From: Rhea pennata
Taxonomy: Eukaryota > Chordata > Aves > Rheiformes > Rheidae
Reading direction: 5' to 3'
Assembly: GCF_028389875.1 (NCBI RefSeq)
Contig: NW_026907680.1
Coordinates: forward strand, 3,224,001 to 3,288,000
Length of the DNA: 64,000 bases
Below the pieces are notes generated by a model. It was given only the letters and a program-made list of their open reading frames with translations. It was not told the origin of the DNA and ran no database searches. Made by a program: the position numbers and the translations under genes. Shown here in pieces: positions 39,206 through 49,415 of this stretch (position 1 is the stretch's first letter; each line of letters starts with the position of its first letter).

Positions 39206-39307
39206 TGATGCTGCCATTTGTGAAGTCACTTGTGAGCTGCCTAGAGGAACTTTGCTTCTCCATGGAAGAACTCCTCTGTATCACAGAGCAGTCAGTGCCT
39301 CTGCAAA

Positions 39308-39561
39308 TTACTTCTCAAGGGCTTCAACGAGGGGTGGGGGCTTTTTCTTCAGGGCCTCGTACAGGCGATCCTTGCACCAGGGAGTCCAGCTCAGCAACAG
39401 CCTGAACAGCTCACGCATCATGGTGTGGGATGTTTTCTCCGCCAGAATTCTTTGCTATTGCTCAAAGTCCAGAATGTCCCCGAGCAGGAGGTCCAGGACA
39501 CCTTTCACTTCAACAACACATTCAATCAGCTCCACTCGGTGCCTATCGACAAAGTGTTCCC
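39308..39561 (-). pseudogene. CARD-domain exon, pseudogene, left-arm mirror
   Basis: Reverse complement of 48,244-48,497 (sum 87,805). The same in-frame stop is present (cta at 39455-39457), so the inactivating change predates the arm duplication or was homogenised by gene conversion. At least two substitutions separate the copies (around 39,546 and 39,570). Confidence 0.72.
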
Positions 39562-40549
39562 CTGGGGAAGACAGAAGCAAAGGGTTAGTCATCTGTGGAC
39601 ACACTGGTGCTCCTTCAGCTGCTTCACAGGTCATGGAGCAGCAGCCACTTCACAGCGGGGTTTGCCTGAGCTAGCACGACCCAAGGAGGAAATGAACGGC
39701 ACCACGGAGCACCCAGTCCTCTCTGCTATTAGTGGGTGATGGCACCGTCTAGCCGAAAGCCGAAAGCATTCTAGTGTGAATGTCTAATTCAAACTGGGGC
39801 TGTGCCGGGGCCAATGCTGTGTTTTAGAGTGGGTGTTTGAGCCGCAGCCCCTGGTTTTGAGGCGTTTCGCCCCCAAAAGTCTCACCTGTCACTGCAACAT
39901 TTGAGCAGATTTGGGGATTTGTTCTCTGCCCCTAAAGCCTGTGGGACAGCAAAACAGAAAAGAAATGAGAGGGGAAGCAATGGGAGGGAGCTCCAATCTT
40001 GCACAGTCGACGGGGCGCTGCAGAAGGGAGGGACAGAGCAGACACCTTTCCAAAGGAGGCTCCTTCCCTTAGGGGACCAGGACTCCCAGGCCACCTCCCA
40101 GCCTTGCTGGTGACCCTCTCTCACGGCTGCTCCCATCCCCATCGAGCCAGTGCCATCAAGTGACAGCACAGCTAACTGCAGCCCTATCAGAGACCACCAC
40201 CGCGCGGTGTGAACTGGCCATGGGAAATGCTGGAGCTACGGATGATGTTCCATGAGCACCTCTGACAGGGAGGAGACATCCCATCACCTGGTTCAACCCG
40301 TATGTCTTGCTGGGAACTCACTGCATTGGAGTTTTAAGCTAATTTCAGACAGTGTCATGGCAAAAACAGTCAATCGAGCTCATCACCCTTGGTTTGTTCT
40401 GCAGCAACCACACACATGCCAACATGGCTGCCCCAATAACACGCCAATGACACACACACGCCAACGACACGGCTGCCCCTTTCACAGGCAAAGACATGGA
40501 CACGGCAGCCCCACGCACACGGCAGCCCCACGCACACCCATGTGCAGGG

Positions 40550-40930
40550 CAATTGGGACCAGTGGAACAACATCCCCCCTGCCCCCCTTACACCCCGGGG
40601 GCCCAGGTGTCCAGGCACTACTCAGCCCCCCACCCTGGGGGGCATCCAAGACCCCGCTGGGCCCCACCACCCCAGGGACCCAGCATCCGGACACCCCACT
40701 GCCTCCCCCCACACCAGGCGTCCAGGCCTCCCGACACCCCTCTGCCCCCCTCACACGAGGGGTCCAGGCGTCCGGGCCCCTCCTTCCACGTGCCCAGGAA
40801 ATCCCCATCCCTTCCCACGACAGGGGCCCAGGTGTCTGAGCACCCCCCCTTCCCCCCGCCCCCCGTTACCCGAGCGCCGGCTCGGACGCCTGGGCCCCTC
40901 GCCGCGCCCCCTTCCCTCCCCCAGGCCCAG
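40550..40930. repeat. Degenerate GC-rich minisatellite at inner end of left arm
   Basis: Repeats built on ggcccaggtgtcc / aggcgtccgggcccc. Mirror at about 46,875-47,255. Long open frames here are composition artefacts. Confidence 0.7.
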
Positions 40931-40954
40931 CGATGCCGCTGCCGCCCCGCTCCG

Positions 40955-40980
40955 GGAACTGCAATCCCAGCAGGCAGCGC
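40955..40980. promoter_or_regulatory. ZNF143-like motif at palindrome inner border
   Basis: aactgcaatcccagcaggca resembles the SBS/ZNF143 site in CpG promoters; repeated in mirror near 46,830. It may mark a promoter feeding the CARD pseudogene or the spacer copy. Weak evidence. Confidence 0.3.
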
Positions 40981-41039
40981 GGCCGCCGAGCCCCGCCCCC
41001 TCCCTGGCGCCTCCTCGAGCCCTGACAGAGGGGACGAGA

Positions 41040-41508
41040 GAGACACGGAGCTGCTGGAGAGAGGGCGGCGTGGGGCTGCGAAGGTGGTCGGGGGCTGGAG
41101 CAGCTGCCCTCCGAGGAACGGCTGCGAGAGCTGGGGCTGTTTAGCCTGCGGAGGAGAAGCCTGAGGGGGATCTTATCAGTGTGTCTAAGTACCTGAAGGG
41201 AGGGTGTCAAGGGGACGGGGCCAAACTCTTTTCAGTAGTGCCGTGCGACAGGACTAGAGGCAGCGGGCACAAACTGAACCAGCGGACGCTCCGCCTGAAT
41301 ATGAGGAGGAATTTCTTCACAGTGACAGTGACCGAGCACTGGGAGAGGTTACCCAGAGAGGTGGAGGAGTCTCCTTCCCTGGAGAGATTCAAGGCCTCTC
41401 TGGATGCAGTCCTGTCTACGATGGTCTAGGTGACCCTGCCTGAGCAGGGAGGTTGGACTAGATGATCTCCACAGGTCCCTTCCAACCTTCCTGATTCTGT
41501 GATTCTGC
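41040..41508 (+). mobile_element. CR1 LINE 3' end (spacer)
   Basis: Includes gagagctggggctgtttagc, aatatgaggaggaatttctt and gactagatgatctccaca, ending gtgattctg. It begins within about 25 bases of the left-arm inner border and is absent from the right side. Confidence 0.93.
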
Positions 41509-42125
41509 TGAGCCTGCTCACCTCAAGGCCAGCTCTGGGCTCTGCTGCTCTCCTTCCTACCTGCCCTCGGTCTCTGCAACTCCACTAGTTCCCGGGTGCT
41601 ACAGCCCAGGTGGCCATGGACTCTGCTGGCACCAAGCCTCCGGGGTGGCCGCTTCCCCTTCTGGCCCTGGGCACCCGCCTTCTTCCCCTCATGCCCGCAA
41701 AAGCCCAGCACTCAAGGGCACCCAAGACACACACAAGAGCTGGCAGTTCCCTCCCACCACGCAGCCAGCACTGGGCCCCAGCAAGGGGGGCCCAGGCTCA
41801 AGCACTTCCTCCCCTCAGAGGCGTACAGCAGCTTTTTCCTCCTCTCCCCACAGGCCCCCTGGCCCCAGGACATGCGTTGGCCATGGCAGGGCCCTCTCCA
41901 CACCTCTCCCCAGCACCAACAAGACGCAGCACACCCCTAGGCCACAGCCACCGCAGCTGCAGCCAAAGAGCCACAGCAGGACCGTGGCGGAGAGCTGCCC
42001 TGGCAGCAGCCCCCAAGCCCTGACTCCTCAGCTCTGCTCTTCAGGCCTCTCCAAAGTTCCCATGCTGCAAACAGATGATCTCACTGCACACCCAGCCAAG
42101 AGCCACCCGACTTGGGGCAGTTGGT

Positions 42126-42230
42126 TTAATTCAGCATCAGAGAACTTCCTGTGTGCTCGCATGGCTCACAAGCAGTGCTGCTGCTGCCGTTGCCGCCGTT
42201 GTCAGGCAGTTGCGCCGTTGCCGGTCAGCG
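42126..42230 (-). pseudogene. Truncated 3' end of Ser/Gly-tail family gene, minus strand
   Basis: Only the end of the terminal exon remains: CAG repeats, then a frame reading CEPCEHTGSSLMLN and stop (tta at 42126-42128). Homology to the family is lost a little beyond 42,230. It faces copy C in the spacer and lies in a block equivalent to 26.4-27.1 kb. Confidence 0.6.
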
Positions 42231-44144
42231 CCACTGCTGGAGAGGGCCACTCTCCAGGCTCACAGCACTTGCTGCCCATTAAAGCTCCAGCGAGCAGAAG
42301 AGGTTTGGGTGCAGGTAGGTGGGTACCATGTCATGGTGAGCTAGTGGTAAATAGGTACCTTGCAAAGTCTTCCCCAAGATCTGGTCCCCTCCCACCTCTG
42401 CAACACTGAATATGGTGCAGTTCAAGTGTTGAAGACAGAATTAAGAAACTATGACAGAGGGAGAAAGCAGCCAGACATGTGCCCTGGCAACAGAGTGAGA
42501 ACCTAACACCTTTCCTCTCTGCTTTGATCCTGCCTTAACACAACAGCGGTGTGGCTGTATTCCAGCTTAGGCTGTCCCTTGTAGGATGACCTCGTAAGGC
42601 CACCGGACCAAGGAAGACAGGCAGCAAACCATTGCCCATCCTGGAACAGAGTACCTGGGGCCACAGAGCAGTGGCTAATGTAGCTGGCAGCACAGTGCGT
42701 AATGCTGTGCCTCGGAGCCTATCCTGCCAGATGACCCTGCTGCTCGCCTTCCTGCATGGAGAGAAATTTTCACTATGGTTGTTTCCAGAGCTCTCCTTCG
42801 GGCATGATCTGCAGCCCTGGGTGTTTTGTTAGGGGGTGATCCCCGTTCCTGTGGATGTGACCCCAGTCAGTGGGACCCATGTGCTTCTGCTACAGAACTG
42901 CCTTCTGTGGCAAAAGCAGGTGCCCAACTTGTCAGGCTGAAATGGGGACCCTACTCCCCCTGTGCTCATGCCACCTCCCCGCGGTGTGTATTTGCAGTCC
43001 ATTCCTAGGCACCCCAGAGTGCTCTGCCCAGAAGGCAGTGCCAGGCAGGAGGAAGCCATCTTCAAAAGCTGGAGCACCTACTGAGTGGCCTGGGAATGAA
43101 GTGGACGAGAATGCCAGAGCAGTAAGTGTCACTGTTGGAGGCCCTTCTTCTGCCGGTGTGCATCCTGCAAAAGCCTTGTGCTATGGGCGCTGGCTCACAA
43201 GAGCCCTTCCCATGGGTTCACTGAGCCCTGCCCGACATCGCCCAGTCCTGCCTTCAAAGGCGCCGGTGGTGAATGTAGTTTTGGAATGCACACACTGTTG
43301 CACCTTGCTCTCCGTGAACACACCAACAGAGCCTCTGGGGCCCTCCTGCTGGTGGCACTGGAAGTGCTGGGCCTTTCTGTGATAGAAAGTGAAGAGTTTC
43401 TGCTCAGCTCTGTCATAATTCAGATGCCTGGTTCAAAGAGAATGGGATGTTCAGCCTTTCTGGGCTTCCCTTCAGGGTAAAAGGGTGCTGACAGGAAGGC
43501 TCCCGGGAAGGCTCAGAGCAGAGGCTGGGGAAGAACCTTCCCTTCTGCAAAATGGAGCTGCCATAGCCCCCCCCTACCCCCTCCTGTCCTCCCTAGCAGG
43601 ACTGCCCTGCACATTACCCTAGAGTTTAGTGAGCTGCCTTCCGCTGTGCTTGCCTCCCTTGACTCCATGCTCTTCTGGATCAGCCTTTTGGCTCTTCCCT
43701 TGACAAAAGCCTGCCAGAACATTTAGCTCTTTGCCCATATTCCCCTGCAGCTGCTCTTGTGTGGAATGGAGGGGCTGCTGTGAGCAAAAGCAATGGGTGT
43801 TTCTGCAGTTCTGAGAGGCAGCTTCTTCTCCGGAGCATGGAAACATGGGCTGCCCTTGCCAGGAGCAAGAGCCTTTACTTGGCAGCATCTCACCTCTCTT
43901 TCTCACCTTTGCAGATGAAAATACGCACGGATTCAATCCCGACAGCCACTAAAGCAGCTTCGATTGTGTCCCTTGAACCTCTTCCAAGTATTTTTCCAAC
44001 GTGAGTACTTTGCCTTCCTTCTTTCCCCCTGCCTCAGAAAGGCAGCAGCCTCTCCGCACAGGTTTGTTAGGGCTGCAGTGCCAGGGCTGGGGGAGGCTGC
44101 TCTGAAAGTGCTTTGGGAACAAGTCTTCCCAGCGGCTGGGTCCC

Positions 44145-44866
44145 TCTTATAGTTAGATTCCCGGGGGCCATATGCCCAGTTTGGCAAGCCGGCACAAACT
44201 CACTCACACACACACACACACAAACACTCTTTAGGAGCAAGCAGTTTATTAGTAGATACTTACGAACAGACCGACCCAATGGTAATCTCGAGGACCACCT
44301 CAATGCTTGTCCCAATCATCTGCATGATGAGAGAGTGAGAATCGGCAGGTACAATCTTTTCGGATGTCCCCGAGGAGGCAACGTGGTCCTCTGTTGTGTA
44401 GCAGCCTCTCTCTCCTTCAGAAAAACTCCGGTATTTATGATTACTTGTGGTAGGCGGGAGTCCCGGCACCTGGGGCCAGCAAGTGCAGGGAGTCTAGCCC
44501 AACTCCACCCCGGTTGCATAACCAGGCTATGATACTGCGCACGCGTGCAGACTTATTTCGGGGGCCACATTTGGCTTTGGGGGTCGCTATTTCACTACTC
44601 TTCAGCTTCTGACCTTCATGTTGACTGCTTCTCATGGTGATTCTGTAGCTGGAAGCCACCGAATCTACATGTAACCAACCACTGTTCTTTCTCACAGATT
44701 CCCAAGACCTTGTCAGTTACTTATTTGTATCCCGCTTAACACAGCGGTATTGTTCAGGCACTGAAAAGTTACAACACTAGACTATTCCCACCAAGTATCA
44801 GGTAGTACAGATACAAAAAGTTACAACACGGACCATTCCCATCAAGTGTCAGGTAGCAGGGATACA
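44145..44866 (-). mobile_element. LTR-like insertion in spacer copy C
   Basis: 722 bp absent from the same intron of copy A (ggctgggtcccagtgacc there). Flanked by GTCCC (44140-44144) and GTCGC (44867-44871), a near-perfect 5-bp target duplication. In reverse orientation it starts TGTATC and has a cataaatacc TATA-like box and AATAAA (44245-44250 on plus as tttatt). A 51-bp direct repeat at about 44,764-44,866 looks like duplicated U3 enhancer sequence. The far end is not a clean CA. No internal genes. Confidence 0.6.
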
Positions 44867-45615
44867 GTCGCAGTGACCTGCATGCATGCTCTGCCTACAT
44901 CTGGGCTCTGAGGGTGGGGAGAGGGTTCTGCAGAACTCTGTGATGTCGTCCACCTGCTAAGGGCTTTGTGTGTAAATGCTTGATGCCTTTCTCCTTCTTT
45001 GACACTGGGTGCCCAGCAACAACCTATTGCCCACCCCTGAACACAGAGTCTTTGGGGCCACAGAGCAGTCTTGTGTAGTTGGCAGGACAGCAGGTAATGG
45101 TGTGTTTCAGAGCCTGTCCTGGCAGATGACCCTACTGCTCTCCTCACTGCCTGGAGAGAGTCTCCCTTGGGCTCCTGGAGCTCTCCTTCAGGCATGACGT
45201 GCAGCCCCAGGTGTTTTGATGGGAGGTGATGCTCTGATGTGGCCCCAGTCAGTGGAAGCCCTGTGCTTCTGCTGCAGAATTGCCTTCTGCTGCAGGAGCA
45301 GGTGTGAAGCTGGTGAGGGCCAGGTGGGGACCCTACTCTCCCTGTGCTCATATCACCTCTCCGCGGTGTGTATTTGCAGGCCGGTGCCAGTCACCTCAGA
45401 GTGCTCTGCACAGAGTGCAGCAGTGGGCAGGAAGAAGGAACGGAGAGAAGCCCGAGCACTAGTGCATGTCCTCTGAGCGAGGACCGTCAGAGGTCTGGAG
45501 TGGTAAGTGCTCCTCATTGAGGCCCTTCATGTGCCAGCCTGCTCTCTGCCCAGGCCTTGTGCTATGGGTGCTGGCTGTACAAGAGCCCTGCTGGGCCCTG
45601 GAAGGCTTTGCGCAG

Positions 45616-45861
45616 GCCTTTGTTTTCAGAGATGCCAGCTGTGCTCTACTTCTGCAATGTATCTGCCTCTCCAGCGCTCTCTGTGAGCAACCCAACAAAG
45701 CCTCTGGGGCTCTCTGCTTGGTGGCTGTGGAACTGCAGGGCGTTTCCACGCTAGAAGATGGAGAGTTTCTCTTCAGCTGTGTGATGAGTAAGATCTTTGG
45801 CCTGAACAAGCAAGGGATGTTCAGCCTTGCTGGGCTTCCCTTCAGGGCAGAGGGGTGCTGA
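45616..45861 (+). other. Recurrent 82-codon exon-like block (family intronic unit)
   Basis: Open frame from a possible acceptor (gcgcag) to a conserved TGA: AFVFRDASCA, then LVAVELQG, DGEFLFSCV, LPFRAEGC and stop. Related blocks are at about 59207-59446 (79 residues plus stop, also in phase after tgtccag), 57535-57772, 43235-43485, 2700-2945 and 1045-1290, with mirrors at about 28370-28609 and 30044-30281. The frame ending in the same TGA is kept in most copies. No good donor follows, so whether this is a coding exon, an alternative terminal exon or an untranslated repeat is open. The opposite strand is also open in several copies. Confidence 0.4.
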
Positions 45862-46649
45862 CAGGAAGGCTCATGGGAAGAGTTAGGGAACAGGCCTTTC
45901 CCTTGCGGGAAAAGAGACCGGCTCTGGCCCCCACTGCGCACCCCTGTCCTCCCTAGCAGGACGGCCTTGGCCTTTCTGCCGCAGGAGGGCACAGCCTGTT
46001 CCTTTCTGCCTCCTTCTCCAGGGGGAAGAAGAGCCATGGGCGGAGACAGGGACAAGCAGGAGAAAGAGCAGCAGCAGTGGCAGTGTCAGCGGCAGACCCG
46101 GTGGCAACAGAAGACAGAGCAGCAGTGGCAGGGGCAGTGGCAGCATCAGTGGCAGCCACAGTGCCGGCAGCAGCCCCACTGGCAGTGGCAGTGGGAGCCC
46201 CAGTGGCAGACACAGTGGCAGCCCCACCGGGAGCCCCAGTGGCACTGGGAAACCCACTGTCAGACAGAGCGACAGCCCCAGTGTCAGCAGCAGCCTCACT
46301 GGCAGTGGCAGTGGAAGCTCCAGCTGCAGGCACAGCAGCAGCTCCAGTGCCAGTGTCAGACAGAGCGGCAGCGGCAGTGGAAGCTCCAGTGGCGGGGACA
46401 GCAGCAGATCCACTGGCGGTGGCAGCAGCAGTGGAAGCCCCGGTGGCGGGCACAGCGGCAGCCCCAGGGGCAGGCGCAGTCGAAGACCACATGTCAGACA
46501 GAGGGGAAGCGGCAGTGGGAGCCCCGGGGGCAGCGGCGGTGGCCACAGCAGCAGCCACAACGGCGGCAGCGGCGGCAGCAGCAGCAGCAGCTCTGCTTGT
46601 GAGCCGCGCGAGCACCCAGGAAGTTCTTGTGTGCTGAATTAAACCAGCT

Positions 46650-46900
46650 GCCCCAGGCCGGGTGGCTCTTGGCGGGGTGTGCGGCGCGCTCGCCCGCCTG
46701 CAGCGCGGCAGCTCTAGGGAGGCCTGAGGAGCGGAGCGGAGCAGCCCGGGCTCGGGGCCAGGAAGGCTCCTCCTCACAGCGGCTGCTCCCGCGAGGCGCC
46801 AGGGAGGGGGCGGGGCTCGGCGGCCGCGCTGCCTGCTGGGATTGCAGTTCCCGGCGCGGGGCGGCAGCGGCATCGCTGGGCCTGGGGGAGGGAGGGGGTG
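46650..46900. promoter_or_regulatory. CpG-rich patch at spacer/right-arm border
   Basis: High CpG density, including gcgcggcagc, and the reverse of the ZNF143-like motif. Candidate promoter; direction unknown. Confidence 0.3.
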
Positions 46901-47255
46901 CGGGGAGGGGCCCAGGCGTCCGAGCCAGCGCTCAGGTAATGGGGGGCGGGGGGAAGGGGGGGTGCTCGGACGCCTGGGCCCCTGTCGTGGGAAGGGATGG
47001 GGATTTCCTGGGCACGTGGAAGGAGGGGCCCAGACGCCTGGACCCCTCGTGTGGGGGGGGCAGAGGGGTGTCGGGAGACCTGGACGCCTGGTGTGGGGGG
47101 AGGCAGTGGGGTGTCCGGATGCTGGGTCCCTGGGGTGGTGGGGCCCAGCGGGGTCTTGGATGCCCCCCAGGGTGGGGGGCTGAGGGGTGCCTGGACACCT
47201 GGGCCCCCGGGGTGTAAGGGGGGCAGGGGGGATGTTGTCCCACTGGTCCCAATTG
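46875..47255. repeat. Degenerate GC-rich minisatellite at inner end of right arm
   Basis: Mirror of 40,550-40,930: gacgcctgg and ggtgtccgga repeats between G runs. Confidence 0.7.
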
Positions 47256-48243
47256 CCCTGCACATGGGTGTGCGTGGGGCTGCTGTGTGCGTGGGGCTGC
47301 CGTGTCCATGTCTTTGCCTGTGAAAGGGGCAGCCGTGTCGTTGGCGTGTGTGTGTCATTGGCGTGTTATTGGGGCAGCCATGTTGGCATGTGTGTGGTTG
47401 CTGCAGAACAAACCAAGGGTGATGAGCTCGATTGACTGTTTTTGCCATGACACTGTCTGAAATTAGCTTAAAACTCCAATGCAGTGAGTTCCCAGCAAGA
47501 CATATGGGTTGAACCAGGTGATGGGATGTCTCCTCCCTGTCAGAGGTGCTCATGGAACATCATCCGTAGCTCCAGCATTTCCCATGGCCAGTTCACACCG
47601 CGCGGTGGTGGTCTCTGATAGGGCTGCAGTTAGCTGTGCTGTCACTTGATGGCACTGGCTCGATGGGGATGGGAGCAGCCGTGAGAGAGGGTCACCAGCA
47701 AGGCTGGGAGGTGGCCTGGGAGTCCTGGTCTCCTAAGGGAAGGAGCCTCCTTTGGAAAGGTGTCTGCTCTGTCCCTCCCTTCTGCAGCGCCTCATCGACT
47801 GTGCAAGATTGGAGCTCCCTCCCATTGCTTCCCCTCTCATTTCTTTTCTGTTTTGCTGTCCCACAGGCTTTAGGGGCAGAGAACAAATCCCCAAATCTGC
47901 TCAAATGTTGCAGTGACAGGTGAGACTTTTGGGGGCGAAACGCCTCAAAACCAGGGGCTGCGGCTCAAACACCCACTCTAAAACACAGCATTGGCCCCGG
48001 CACAGCCCCAGTTTGAATTAGACATTCACACTAGAATGCTTTCGGCTTTCGGCTAGACGGTGCCATCACCCACTAATAGCAGAGAGGACTGGGTGCTCCG
48101 TGGTGCCGTTCATTTCCTCCTTGGGTCGTGCTAGCTCAGGCAAACCCCGCTGTGAAGTGGCTGCTGCTCCATGACCTGTGAAGCAGCTGAAGGAGCACCA
48201 GTGTGTCCACAGATGACTAACCCTTTGCTTCTGGCCTCCCCAG

Positions 48244-48497
48244 GGGAACACTTTGTTGATAGGCACCGAGTGGAGCTGATTGAACGTGTTGTTGAAGTGA
48301 AAGGTGTCCTGGACCTCCTGCTCGGGGACATTCTGGACTTTGAGCAATAGCAAAGAATTCTGGCGGAGAAAACATCCCACACCATGATGCGTGAGCTGTT
48401 CAGGCTGTTGCTGAGCTGGACTCCCTGGTGCAAGGATCGCCTGTACGAGGCCCTGAAGAAAAAGCCCCCACCCCTCGTTGAAGCCCTTGAGAAGTAA
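48244..48497 (+). pseudogene. CARD-domain exon, pseudogene (ASC/NLRP1-like), right arm
   Basis: After an acceptor (cctccccag, ending 48243) the frame reads GEHFVDRHRVELIERV, then a leucine-rich core LDLLLGDILDFEQ, AEKTSHTMMRELF, WCKDRLYEAL and a natural-looking stop at 48495-48497. The order HFVD..R..LI.RV - LD.L - EQ - AE - M..LF - CKD.L..AL is that of the caspase recruitment domain of ASC and the C-terminal CARD of NLRP1. The domain is full length (about 83 codons), but TAG at 48348-48350 replaces the residue after EQ, usually Tyr in those proteins. I found no NACHT, LRR, FIIND or pyrin sequence nearby. The most likely reading is the dead last exon of a CARD protein. Confidence 0.75.
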
Positions 48498-48599
48498 TTT
48501 GCAGAGGCACTGACTGCTCTGTGATACAGAGGAGTTCTTCCATGGAGAAGCAAAGTTCCTCTAGGCAGCTCACAAGTGACTTCACAAATGGCAGCATCA

Positions 48600-49415
48600 C
48601 CAAATCACTGAATCAACGCATTGCTGAAGTTGGAAAGCACCCCTGGAGAACATCTGCCTCCACCCTCTTTTCTTTTATACCTGGAGGTATACCTGGAGCA
48701 TGCTGACTGAGACCGTGTCCAGTTGGGTTTTGAGCAGCAGCAAGGATGGAGACTCACAGTCCTGCTGAGCAACTTGGTCCAGTCTTCCATCGCTCTTGCA
48801 GTAGAAAGTCTTTTCTTATATTTCAATGGAATTTCTTGTATTTCTACATGTGCCTGTTGCCTCCCATCCTGCCACTGGCTGTCACAGAAGAATCTGTCTC
48901 TGTCTTCTTTATGCCATGTCCCCATCAGGTACTTCTGTACATTCAAATTGCCCTGAGCCTTCTCCCCTTACACACTGAACAGGCCCAGCTATCTCTGTCT
49001 CTCCTCATACAGGAGATGCTCCAGGCCCTTAGTCTTCTTTGTGGTTGGACTCACTCCAGTAGGTCCATGTTTCTCTTGTGCTGGTGGACCAAGCTCTCCA
49101 GGTGCGGCCTCACCAGTGCTGAGCAGAGGGGAAGGATCACCTGCCTCCACCTGCTGGCAATGCTCTTCCTGATGCAGCCCAGGATACCATGGCTGCTCTT
49201 TGCCACCAGAGCACGTTGCTGGTTCATGGTCAGCTTGGTGCCCACCACAACCCCCAGGTCCTTCTCTGAAAAGCTCCTCTCCAGCACAGCCAGGTATCAG
49301 CACCCCTCCCTGGTTACGCACCAAGTCCCTGCTTCATCAGGACATTGATGAAGAAGCAATGGGAGACAGCGTGGAGCCCTCCTGGAGGCAGCTGCACAAC
49401 ACCTGCTGCTCTCCC
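48600..49415 (-). mobile_element. CR1 LINE 3' part (right arm)
   Basis: Mirror of 38,390-39,205. Confidence 0.9.

Larger units (their letters stand above)
42998..46642 (+). pseudogene. Ser/Gly-tail family, copy C in spacer, probably degenerate
   Basis: Same exon set: 42998-43121 (124 bp, PFLGTPECSAQK), 43915-44000 (86 bp, MKIRTDSIPT), 45380-45502 and terminal 46022-46642. The 45380-45502 exon is 123 bp instead of 124, which shifts the frame and gives an early TGA. The Glu-rich 56-residue exon is missing between about 45.9 and 46.0 kb. The terminal exon is itself open for 206 codons: GEEEPWAETG, then Ser/Gly/Arg-rich repeats, ending CEPREHPGSSCVLN, with TAA at 46640-46642 overlapping ATTAAA. 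A 722-bp LTR-like element interrupts the intron at 44145. The copy could still be transcribed, but it is unlikely to encode the full family protein. Confidence 0.5.
41017..46789. other. Palindrome spacer (about 5.8 kb)
   Basis: Asymmetric sequence between the arms: a plus-strand CR1 (about 41,040-41,508); a block about 41,513-42,230 repeating the region at 26.4-27.06 kb in the same orientation, with a minus-strand family 3' end; about 42,230-42,600 with no feature I can identify; then plus-strand family copy C (42.6-46.64 kb) with an LTR-like insertion; and a GC-rich stretch at 46.65-46.79 kb. The spacer is itself built from pieces of the same amplicon in both orientations. Confidence 0.9.

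Noticed and set aside
45953-47263. 436-codon minus-strand frame across the copy C terminal exon and CpG patch
   Set aside because: It is the antisense of the Ser/Gly repeat plus the minisatellite; Ala/Pro/Thr low complexity only.
47867-47919. Small exon-like piece upstream of the CARD relic
   Set aside because: Good splice borders, but no reading frame links it to the CARD frame without a stop.
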